Shown: piece by piece, positions 25,654-33,151 of the stretch | Layout: every line of letters begins with the position of its first letter | How positions within the stretch are numbered: the first letter of the stretch is position 1 | NCBI GenBank assembly: GCA_965198915.1 | Contig: CBDAQC010000002.1 | Coordinates: 806,001-870,000 of the forward strand | Reading direction: 5' to 3' | DNA from: BOG-908 sp965198915 | Lineage (GTDB): Bacteria > Pseudomonadota > Alphaproteobacteria > Acetobacterales > Acetobacteraceae | DNA length: 64,000 nucleotides | Translations under genes and position numbers: made by a program | Notes under the pieces: generated by a model | What the model was told of the DNA's origin: nothing | What the model saw: only the letters and a program-made list of their open reading frames with translations | The model's database searches: none

Positions 25654-26736
25654 TCAGGCCGCCTGGCGGGACGGGGCGGCTGCCGCATGCAGCGCGGCGG
25701 TGGCCTGCACCATCGCGGCCTGCGTGTAGCCGCCGGCGCGAGCCCGGGCCGCCTGGCCTAGCCTGGCACGGGCGTCCAAGTCGGCCATCAAGGTATCCAG
25801 CGTGCGCGCCCAGGCGGCGGGGTCGCGCGGCGGCACGAACAGGGCGGCATTGTCCCATAGCTCGTGGAAAGTAGGGATATCGGCCAGCACCAGTGGCGCG
25901 CCGGTCTGCGCCGCCTCCAGCACGCACAGGCCAAACGGTTCGTAGAGAGAGGGCGCCGCGAAAATCCCCGCGCGCGCCATCATCGCGCGCAGGCAGGCAG
26001 GTGCGAGATTTCCGGAGGGCGTCAGGCGAGACGGGGTGAACACCGCGCCATCGGGACCGGCCAGCGGGCCGGCCACCCGGATCGGCGTCGCCGCCAACGC
26101 GGCAGCCTGATCCAGCACGGCCATGTTCTTGCCCGCATCCCACAGGCGCCCGGCGGCCAGCACATTATCCTGCCGGGCGGCGCCGCTGTTTTGGATGCCA
26201 GGAAGTCCGTTGTGAATGACCTCGACGGGCCGGTGCAACGCGTAGGCGCGGCGCAGGTCGCTGGCGAAGGCGTGGCTCGGGGCGATGACATGCGTCGCAC
26301 GCTGCAGGCCGTCCAGCGTGGCGGCCGCGTGCCATCCGAAGCCGTCCAGCCTGGCCCCGCCCCGCACCGTGTCCCACCACGTAGCCATGCAGGAATGCGC
26401 GGTGACGACCACGGGCTTGCTCCAGGTCCCGCTGGCCAGGCATGGGGCGTGCAGATGGGCGCTGGTGGCACCCAGCGAAGCGGCCAGGCCGGACAGGGCG
26501 TCGACTGTCCGGTCCAGCGCCTCCCGGTCCGGCGCCAGCCAGTCCAGCATCAGGCCGGTCTCCACCAGCCGGCAGCCGGCAATCTTTGCGGCCTCCTGCT
26601 TCTGGTGCCTGGCCGGCGGCGGCCCGGCGACTGCCAGCGTGCAGTGCTGGCCGTTGGCCGCGAGGCCCGCGGCAAGCGCCAGGCTGTAGCTCCACACGCC
26701 GCCTACCGCATCCGTGCTGATAAGGACGTGGCTCAC
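25654..26736 (-). CDS. Family 4 glycosyltransferase
   Basis: A GT-B protein of 360 residues. I chose the GTG at 26736, which gives VSHVLISTDAVGGVWSYSLAL, the usual start of this family. VIAPSHAFASDLRRAY, VIHNGLPG and the C-terminal AAPSLYEPFGLCVLEAAQTGAPLVLADI carry the EPFGLCVLEA (E-x7-E) donor signature of GT4. The substrate is unknown. It lies between the radical SAM gene and the CgeB genes, all leftward. Confidence 0.9.
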   Translation of the reverse strand: MSHVLISTDAVGGVWSYSLALAAGLAANGQHCTLAVAGPPPARHQKQEAAKIAGCRLVETGLMLDWLAPDREALDRTVDALSGLAASLGATSAHLHAPCLASGTWSKPVVVTAHSCMATWWDTVRGGARLDGFGWHAAATLDGLQRATHVIAPSHAFASDLRRAYALHRPVEVIHNGLPGIQNSGAARQDNVLAAGRLWDAGKNMAVLDQAAALAATPIRVAGPLAGPDGAVFTPSRLTPSGNLAPACLRAMMARAGIFAAPSLYEPFGLCVLEAAQTGAPLVLADIPTFHELWDNAALFVPPRDPAAWARTLDTLMADLDARARLGQAARARAGGYTQAAMVQATAALHAAAAPSRQAA

Positions 26737-26767
26737 CGGCGCCACGCCTGGATAGCTGATGGCCGGT

Positions 26768-28060
26768 TCAGGCGGGCAGGCACGCGGCCTCCAGCCGGGC
26801 CAGGCTGAGCGGCGCGGAATCCTGAATGTCCGAAAACGACGTGAACTGCCCCAGATAATGGTCCAGCGCACGCTCCCAGGCGTCGTCATCGGGCAAGCCC
26901 CAGCGGGCGCGGTAATCCGGGCTGCTCGGGTAGGGGAACATCGGCACCGGATCGTTCGCCCACACGCCGCCTTCCTGCAGCCGCGCCCGCCAGGCATGTA
27001 TCGAGTCCGCGTCGTCGGACGGCGTCTCGATCAGATTGGCCTGCACGAACGGCACGTGCTCGCGGGCCTGCAACAGGCGCCCGGTCAGGTCCTCGGTGGT
27101 CATCCGGCAGGACTTGTCGAGCGCCGCCCGGCCGTCTTCGGTCAGGCTCTCCACCCCGGCTTCGATGGAGACGCAGCCGGCACGTCCCAGCAGCGCCAGC
27201 AGTTCCGGCTTCCACAGATCGATGCGGGTCTGCATGCCGAAACGTATGTTGCGTTCCGCCAGCGCCTCCAGCAGCGCCGGCTGCGGCAGGAAGATCTCGT
27301 CGATGAAATACAGATAGTCCGCACCCTGCGCCCGCAGCCCGTCGATCTCCTCCAGCAAGGCCGGCAGGGCACGGCGGCGATAGGCGTCGCGGAAATCTAT
27401 CTTGGCGCAAAAGCTGCAATGATACGGACAGCCCCGACTGGCCTCCACCTCGGCGCCGGGCGTGGCCGGCGTCACGTCGAAGCGGTGGTGGTGGTGATGG
27501 TGTCGGGCGACCCAGCCGTCAGGCCAGTGCAAAGCGGGCAGGCCGGTGAAGCCGGTGGCCTGGACCGGGCCTGTCAGGCGCAGCTCGCCGCGCTCCAGCG
27601 TGGCCGCACCCGGCACGTCGGTGCGCGGCCAGGCACGGGCGAGCGCGGCCACGGCCTCCTCGCACTCGCCGCGTATCACCACGTCGGCCCCCAGCTTGCG
27701 CAGGGTAGCGCGCGGCGTGGCGGAGCCGTGCGGCCCCACAGCCACGATGCGGCCGCCGCGACCGTCCAGCGCCGCGATCATTTCGCGCGGCACGCGCAGC
27801 TCGGGCGGCGCGCAGCGCCAGAACAGATAGCTCGGCGCGGTCGGAATCACCGTCATCGCCGGACGGAAATCGGCGATTTCCTGGGCCAGCGCGGCGATGC
27901 CGGTCTGATTCAGATGCCCGTCCAGCAGCAGCACCTGGTGGCCGTCCTGCTCCAGCAGGGTCCTGGTGCAGCCTAGTTCGAGCGGGAGATGGGGCTCGCG
28001 GCAGCCGAAATAGATGCTGCCTTCGAACGTCCAGGGAGGGTTTACGAGGGCTACCCTCAT
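26768..28060 (-). CDS. B12-binding-domain radical SAM enzyme of the glycan cluster
   Basis: A protein of 430 residues. The first 145 form a cobalamin-binding-type Rossmann domain (ALVNPPW, EQDGHQVLLLDGHLNQ, VAVGPHGSATP). The radical SAM cluster motif RGCPYHCSFC places cysteines at 211, 215 and 218, and DEIFLP and CVSIEAGVES continue the barrel. A run of six histidines (187-192) lies in the linker between the two. Such enzymes perform radical methylations or rearrangements. Here it probably modifies a sugar or lipid-linked saccharide, an inference from its neighbours. I recall related proteins in rhizobial glycosyltransferase cassettes. Confidence 0.88.
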   Translation of the reverse strand: MRVALVNPPWTFEGSIYFGCREPHLPLELGCTRTLLEQDGHQVLLLDGHLNQTGIAALAQEIADFRPAMTVIPTAPSYLFWRCAPPELRVPREMIAALDGRGGRIVAVGPHGSATPRATLRKLGADVVIRGECEEAVAALARAWPRTDVPGAATLERGELRLTGPVQATGFTGLPALHWPDGWVARHHHHHHRFDVTPATPGAEVEASRGCPYHCSFCAKIDFRDAYRRRALPALLEEIDGLRAQGADYLYFIDEIFLPQPALLEALAERNIRFGMQTRIDLWKPELLALLGRAGCVSIEAGVESLTEDGRAALDKSCRMTTEDLTGRLLQAREHVPFVQANLIETPSDDADSIHAWRARLQEGGVWANDPVPMFPYPSSPDYRARWGLPDDDAWERALDHYLGQFTSFSDIQDSAPLSLARLEAACLPA

Positions 28061-28091
28061 ACGTGGGTCTGGCGTCCATTGGTGAAGATAT

Positions 28092-28273
28092 AAGGAAGAC
28101 AGGCGAAGCCTTCTTTTTCGGGAAAAAGAAGCAAAAAGCTTTTGTCCCGCTGTCGCGGCCTCATTCTGTGGCGTGCGGCCGTATCCGCGACGACGCGCGC
28201 GGTCCAACGGTCCGCGACAGCGCTGATAAAAGCTTTTTGCACCTTTTTCTTGAAAAAGAAGGCCTTCCTTGCG
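28092..28273. repeat. Dispersed hairpin element, complete, inside the glycan cluster
   Basis: The left arm is 28092-28144 and the right arm 28226-28273. The spacer holds an inverted repeat, CGCTGTCGCGG (28148-28158) with CCGCGACAGCG (28212-28222). The centre therefore differs in sequence from the copy at 23285 but keeps the palindromic plan. It separates the radical SAM gene from the epimerase fusion gene. Confidence 0.9.
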
Positions 28274-28274
28274 C

Positions 28275-30140
28275 TCACCGCACCACCTCAGCCGCCACCG
28301 CCCCGAAATGCTCGGCCAGCCGCGCGATGCCGGCCCGCCAGCCCAGCGCCGGGCCCAGCGCAAGATCCCGCCGCGCGGCCGCGGTGTCGGCGACGAAGTA
28401 GCGCTGGTCGCCGGGGCGCCAGTCGGAGAAGGTGATGTCCAGCCGGCGGCCGAGCAGATCCTCGATATGCGCCACGAGCTGCAGCAGGCTGATGGCGTTG
28501 GCCGGACCGCCGCCGAGGTTGTAGGCGCGGCCGGCGACGGCATCGATGCGCGACCATGCCGAGAGATAGGCCGACACGGCGTCGCCCACATGCAGCACGT
28601 CGCGCACCTGGCAGCCGTCGCCGTAGATCGTAAGGCCCTGGCTGGCGATCGCCTTCAGCAGGAAATGGGCGACCCAGCCCTGATCCTCCGTGCCGAGCTG
28701 GCGCTCGCCGTAAATGCAGCTCATCCGCAGTACCGCGGTGCGCAGGCCGAAACTGTGAGCGTAGTCCAGCACGTACTGGTCTGCCGTGCCCTTGCTGCAG
28801 CCATAGGGGGTGTGGAAGCAGAGCGGGCGTTGCTCGCTGACCCCGCTTGCGCGCAGTTCGGCACTCGCCGGCAGGTAGCTGTCGCCGTCGCGCACCAGCT
28901 CGATGTCGGCCAGGTCGCCATACACCTTGTTGGTGCTGGCAAATACCAGCGGGGCTGTGGGGTTGTTCTGGCGCAGAGCCTCCAGCAGGGCCAGCGTGCC
29001 GCGCGCGTTGACCGCGAAATCGGCAAGCGGCTGGACCATGCTGGTGGTGACCGCAACCTGGCCGGCCAGATGGAACACCGCTTCGGCGCAGGTGGCGGCT
29101 TCGGTCAGCGCCGCCTCGTCACGCAGGTCGCCCAACGCGAAGCTGATCCGGCTGGGATGTCGGCGCGCCAGCCAGTGCAGGTTGCGCTCCACGCCGTCAC
29201 GGGCGAGCGCGTCATAGATGTGGACGTGGTGGCCCTCTGCGGCCAGGCGGTCCGCCAGGTTGGCGCCGATGAAGCCGGCGCCGCCGGTCACCAGCACCGG
29301 GCGTGTGGCGGTGACGGCAGGCAGCTTCAGGCCGCGCGCTGTGGCAAGCACGCGTTCCACCTCGGCCACGCCGCCTTCCAGCAGGCGGCCTAGCAGCTTC
29401 GGCTGGCCGGCCTGGTCGATGATGCCGCAATGCGCGTGGCTGGGGTCTGCCGAGGCGGCATCGGGCTGATCGAACAGATTGGACCAGTAGATCCGCTCGG
29501 CCGGCGCCGCGACCGCGTCAAGGAAGCTTTGCGCCTGGGCCGCCACGTCGTGGCGCCATGCGGAGTAGCCCGTCTGGCTCACCCACACGTCAAGGCCGGG
29601 GTTGAAGGCGCGGACGGTCCTGCGAACCTCTTCGAGCCTTGCGGCCCATGTGCTGCGCGGTCCGGGCGGCGGCATGTAGTGCAGCCCGAGCGCGTCATAG
29701 GCGGACAAAGCGCCCGCCTCGCCGGCTACCTGCAGCCAGGATGGGACAGCAGTTGCGTCGACGCTGAGCACCGGCCGCAAGCCCGCCGCACGCGCGGCCT
29801 CGCCTATCGCGCGCAGGGCCGGGCCGCTGGCGCTGAGTTCGACCGCGCCCACCGCGCCGTGAAATTGGGCGAACAGATGGTGCAGCCAATACGGCACGCT
29901 ATCCGCGTAGCCGATACGCAGGAAGGGCGTGACCTCCAGTTCCGGGGCCAGCCTGTCCAGCAGGCGGGTGGTCCAGGCAGTCCCGGCCTTGTTCGCGCGC
30001 AGCGTCTCCGGAAGCGGCAGGCGCAGGTGCCGGATGCCGTAGGCCTGCAAGCGAGAGAGCGCCGCCTCGATCGCGGCATCGCCGCCTGGCGCAAATCCTT
30101 CGGTGAAACCGATCCGGCCGGCGTGTTCCGGCTCGATCAT
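28275..30140 (-). CDS. Fusion of a glycoside-hydrolase-like domain and an NAD-dependent epimerase/dehydratase
   Basis: A protein of 621 residues with two parts. Residues 1 to about 285 look like a clan GH-A type barrel (GIRHLRLPLPETL, DALGLHYMPPPG, DVWVSQTGYSAW, IYWSNLFDQPD). Residues about 290-621 are an extended short-chain dehydrogenase with the dinucleotide motif TGGAGFIG, FHLAGQVAVTTSM and the catalytic YGCSK, most like CDP-paratose epimerase or UDP-glucose epimerase types. The start overlaps the upstream epimerase by 4 nt (ATGA). The frame is open throughout with no sign of a frameshift, so the fusion looks real. Its hydrolase activity is unproven. Confidence 0.88.
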   Translation of the reverse strand: MIEPEHAGRIGFTEGFAPGGDAAIEAALSRLQAYGIRHLRLPLPETLRANKAGTAWTTRLLDRLAPELEVTPFLRIGYADSVPYWLHHLFAQFHGAVGAVELSASGPALRAIGEAARAAGLRPVLSVDATAVPSWLQVAGEAGALSAYDALGLHYMPPPGPRSTWAARLEEVRRTVRAFNPGLDVWVSQTGYSAWRHDVAAQAQSFLDAVAAPAERIYWSNLFDQPDAASADPSHAHCGIIDQAGQPKLLGRLLEGGVAEVERVLATARGLKLPAVTATRPVLVTGGAGFIGANLADRLAAEGHHVHIYDALARDGVERNLHWLARRHPSRISFALGDLRDEAALTEAATCAEAVFHLAGQVAVTTSMVQPLADFAVNARGTLALLEALRQNNPTAPLVFASTNKVYGDLADIELVRDGDSYLPASAELRASGVSEQRPLCFHTPYGCSKGTADQYVLDYAHSFGLRTAVLRMSCIYGERQLGTEDQGWVAHFLLKAIASQGLTIYGDGCQVRDVLHVGDAVSAYLSAWSRIDAVAGRAYNLGGGPANAISLLQLVAHIEDLLGRRLDITFSDWRPGDQRYFVADTAAARRDLALGPALGWRAGIARLAEHFGAVAAEVVR

Positions 30141-31243
30141 GCCACCAGCCCATGCAGTTCCAGCTCGCGGCGGGCATCGGCTACACGGTCCACCGCGGTC
30201 TGCCGGCTGACCCAGTCGGCCATCTCGTCGAAACTGTCGTCGAACCCGCGGCGCGGATGGAAGCCCAGCACGTCGCGGGCCAGCCCGATATCGGCGAAGC
30301 AGTTGCGTATGTCGCCGGTACGCGCCTTCTGGGTGATCTCGGGCGCCAGGTCAGCGCGGTTCATGGCAGCCGCGAAGCTGGTCGCCACCTCCGCCACGCT
30401 CACGCTCTGGCCGCTGCCGATGTTGAACACGCCGCCATCGGCGCGCGGCTCGTCCAGGGCTAGCAAAAAGGCGCGCGCCACGTCCTCCACATGGACGAAA
30501 TCGCGGCGCTGGGCGCCGTCCTCGAACACCATCGGGCGCTGGCCGTTGAGCAGGCGGGAGGCGAAGATCGCCAGCACGCCGGTATAGGGGTTCGACAGCG
30601 CCTGGCCGGCGCCATAGACGTTGAACAGGCGCAGCGCCACCGCCTGCATGCCGTAGGCCGGCGCCACGTTCAGGGTCAGCCGCTCCTGCACGTATTTGGA
30701 AATCGCATATACCGAGGCGAGGCTGGCCGGCTTGGCTTCCGGGGTCGCGACCGGCGTGAGTTCCTCGCCGTTCGGCCCCACCGGATTCCACCCGGTGTCG
30801 CCCGCGCGCCGCGTGGCGTCATCGACGATGGTGCCGTCCGGCGTGACGTATCGCCCCTCGCCATAGATGCTCATCGATGACGCGACTACCACGCGCTCCA
30901 CGCGCTGCTTGATTAGCGCCTGCAGCAGCACGGCCGTGCCGTGATCGTTAACGGATACGTAACGATCTATCGCATACATGCTCTGGCCCACGCCGACTTC
31001 GGCGGCCAGATGAACCAGCTTGTCGGCGCCGCGCAGCGCGCGCTCGACCACCTCCGCATCGCGCACGTCGCCGCGTATGAACTCCACATCGTCCAGCAGG
31101 GGATTGCGGACGCCGCCGGGCGGATGCACCTGCTCGATCAGGCTGTCCAGCACACGCACCGTGTGACCTTCGGCCAGCAGTGCGCTCGCCACGTAGGTGC
31201 CGATGAAGCCGGCACCGCCGGTGATGAGAATGGTTGCGGGCAT
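30137..31243 (-). CDS. NAD-dependent epimerase/dehydratase
   Basis: An extended SDR of 368 residues and the first gene of the leftward glycan cluster. ILITGGAGFIGTYVA binds NAD, VHLAAEVGVGQSMY and SSMSIYGEG follow, and the catalytic tyrosine and lysine are in VYAISKY. RLFNVYGAGQ and RDFVHVEDVARAF are typical of UDP-glucose 4-epimerase or dTDP-sugar relatives. It should make a nucleotide sugar for the downstream glycosyltransferases. An insert of about 30 residues (DATRRAGDTGWNPVGPNGEE) before the catalytic Tyr is longer than in common GalE proteins. Confidence 0.92.
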   Translation of the reverse strand: MPATILITGGAGFIGTYVASALLAEGHTVRVLDSLIEQVHPPGGVRNPLLDDVEFIRGDVRDAEVVERALRGADKLVHLAAEVGVGQSMYAIDRYVSVNDHGTAVLLQALIKQRVERVVVASSMSIYGEGRYVTPDGTIVDDATRRAGDTGWNPVGPNGEELTPVATPEAKPASLASVYAISKYVQERLTLNVAPAYGMQAVALRLFNVYGAGQALSNPYTGVLAIFASRLLNGQRPMVFEDGAQRRDFVHVEDVARAFLLALDEPRADGGVFNIGSGQSVSVAEVATSFAAAMNRADLAPEITQKARTGDIRNCFADIGLARDVLGFHPRRGFDDSFDEMADWVSRQTAVDRVADARRELELHGLVA

Positions 31244-31368
31244 TTTCGTCCTGACAGCGAGTCGGCGCGTTCACCGAAGTAACACGATCGGGAGGCTAAC
31301 CGGGAAGCTACAAAGATGTTCCTTCACAGCCCTGTGAAGCTAATGGAGCTACGTCCACGCTTGTAGCG

Positions 31369-31809
31369 TCAGTCTTCCTCGATGATCGAGATCTTGCCGT
31401 CCCGTTCCACTGTGGCGTAGCGCACCTGCTCGAGCCGCATCACCCCGCGCTGGCGCGCGGCCGTCATGACGTCCTGCTCCAGGATACGCAAAGCGCGCAT
31501 ACGCCCGTCATGCCATGCGCCACGCTCGTATACCACCACCGGCGTGCCATCGATCAGCCGCCCGAACAGCGGCGAAATCCGTTTCAACTCGGAGACGAGT
31601 ATGTGCATCAGGCCGACCGCGAAGATGGCGCTTACGGACGCGGTCAGTGAACGGTCGTTGCCCAGAACGGCCGAGATGGTCAGGCCGCCGAACAGGAACA
31701 GCAGCACCAGGTCGAAGGGCGCCATCATGCTTGCGGTGCGGCGGCCGATCAGGCGCACCGCGAACAGCAGGATGAAATAGCCGGCGGCCGCGCGCAGAAT
31801 GACGGTCAT
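31369..31809 (-). CDS. DUF421 (YetF-like) membrane protein
   Basis: A protein of 146 residues with two or three N-terminal membrane helices (AAAGYFILLFAVRLIG, FDLVLLFLFGGLTISAVLG) and a small cytoplasmic domain (GTPVVVYERGAWHDGRMRALRILEQDVMTAARQRG...). This is the DUF421 layout. The start overlaps the upstream gene by 4 nt. Such proteins are stress-linked and poorly understood. It is the last gene of a three-gene leftward operon. Confidence 0.9.
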   Translation of the reverse strand: MTVILRAAAGYFILLFAVRLIGRRTASMMAPFDLVLLFLFGGLTISAVLGNDRSLTASVSAIFAVGLMHILVSELKRISPLFGRLIDGTPVVVYERGAWHDGRMRALRILEQDVMTAARQRGVMRLEQVRYATVERDGKISIIEED

Positions 31810-32345
31810 GGCAGCGCCACCTGGGTCCAGTGCACCGCCGGATGGCCCACGATTTGCGCGCTGAGCGGCACCGGGCCCACGCCCGCGGGCTGGACGATGA
31901 AGCGGATGTGGCCGTCCTTTGTACCGGGCGGTATCTCGAAGGTGAGCGCCAGGCCGTTGCCCTCGGCCGCTTCGGCCGCGGGTTGCGGCAGGATGCGCTC
32001 CAGCCCCATCGGCTCGACCAGCTGGGTGCTGACCAGAACCTTCATCACCGGGTCGCCGGTAGGATTGCGCACGTGCAGGGTGATCTGCGTGTCGGTCTGC
32101 ACGCGGGTGATCGGCTCGTAATCGACCGCGAGGTCGGCGCCGGCTACGGTGGTGGTGCGATGGCTGAACGGACCGCGGCCGAACACGCCCGCCAGTCCGG
32201 CGGCCACGAACAGGATCATGAACAGCCGGCCGGCCCGCTCGGCCCACTCCCAATGGCGCTCGAAACGCTCGTCAAACCCCACCTCCAGCTCGCCATTAAC
32301 CCGGTCCGCCCCCTGCAACGCCCCCCGTTCCGCGCCGCTATCCAC
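31806..32345 (-). CDS. Membrane-anchored hypothetical protein in the DUF421 operon
   Basis: A protein of 179 residues with a cytoplasmic start, one membrane helix (LFMILFVAAGLAGVFG) near residue 45, and an exported beta-rich domain (ITLHVRNPTGDPVMKVLVSTQL, LALTFEIPPGTKDGHIRFIVQP) that looks like an immunoglobulin-type fold. It ends inside the DUF421 start (ATGA overlap) and begins 4 nt after the stop of the small gene upstream. Function unknown, but coupling suggests a partner of the DUF421 protein. Confidence 0.8.
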   Translation of the reverse strand: MDSGAERGALQGADRVNGELEVGFDERFERHWEWAERAGRLFMILFVAAGLAGVFGRGPFSHRTTTVAGADLAVDYEPITRVQTDTQITLHVRNPTGDPVMKVLVSTQLVEPMGLERILPQPAAEAAEGNGLALTFEIPPGTKDGHIRFIVQPAGVGPVPLSAQIVGHPAVHWTQVALP

Positions 32346-32349
32346 TGCC

Positions 32350-32631
32350 TCACTCCTGCGGGCCGGCGACGACGGTGCCGTAGGGGATCGTCATGCCATC
32401 GGGCGCCTGCTCGCTCTGCGTGGCGGCCACGAGTCTTGCGTCGCGCCACGGGCTGGGTGCGGAAGGATGCCCGGGCACAGTCGAACGCGCGTCCTGGAAG
32501 CGTGCGCTGGCCATGCCGCGCGCCTCCGCCTCGTCGTTCGCGTTGACCCAGCAATCGTCGCGCACCGGGCTTTCGCCCCAGGCGGGATCGCGCAGTTCGG
32601 AGACGACGGGCGAGAGGTGAAAGATCGGCAT
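32350..32631 (-). CDS. Small hypothetical protein, first gene of the DUF421 operon
   Basis: A protein of 93 residues, polar, with no signal peptide or membrane helix. It shows SPVVSELRDPAWGESPVRDDCWVNAN followed by DEAEARGMASARF, which may be a short helical domain. Its stop lies 4 nt before the next start. I do not recognise the family. Its coding status rests mainly on the tight spacing with the next gene. Confidence 0.65.
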   Translation of the reverse strand: MPIFHLSPVVSELRDPAWGESPVRDDCWVNANDEAEARGMASARFQDARSTVPGHPSAPSPWRDARLVAATQSEQAPDGMTIPYGTVVAGPQE

Positions 32632-33151
32632 TGCGCGCAGGCCTTTGTATTTTTGAGTTCGGCCCCCTTACGCTGACTCCGCTTTGCGGTTTCTTGCAGA
32701 AAGCGAGCGGTGCTCTTCCAAACAGCCGCCTGCATTGGTGCGGGAATCCCTTGCGCGATCTTGCAGAATCGACGCCTGCCCCGCTGCTCAGGCCGTACGC
32801 TGAGCCAGGGTTAAAAGCCCTTCATCCTGCAGGTTGGCAGTCCGACGCATCTCACCACGCGCGATTTGGCTGCGCCGGCCTCCAGCAACCGAAAACTCGT
32901 CCGCCGGCCGCAAGCGGGATCGCGCGCTGGCCGGCGGCGGACCGCATGGCGCAACCTCCCGGGCTTGGCAACTGAGCGGAGCGAAGCCATTTGGCGCGAG
33001 TGCATGTGCCTGCCGCGTCTGTGCAGGCGGGCCAGCCCGCCCACGCGAAAGGACCTACGATCATCAGCACGACCTCGCTCCAGGCACATCGGCCGATCCT
33101 GCTGGTCTCCATCGGCGGCGAGGCAGGCGGGCCCGGCGGCGACCACCTGCC
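32632..33151. other. 520-bp intergenic stretch
   Basis: This gap lies between the divergent DUF421 operon and the GH15 gene. It is less uniformly GC-rich than the genes and has no convincing reading frame, hairpin element or tRNA. It should hold both promoters. A possible AAAGGA at about 33049 is not followed by a usable start in the GH15 frame. I see nothing else in it. Confidence 0.5.
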
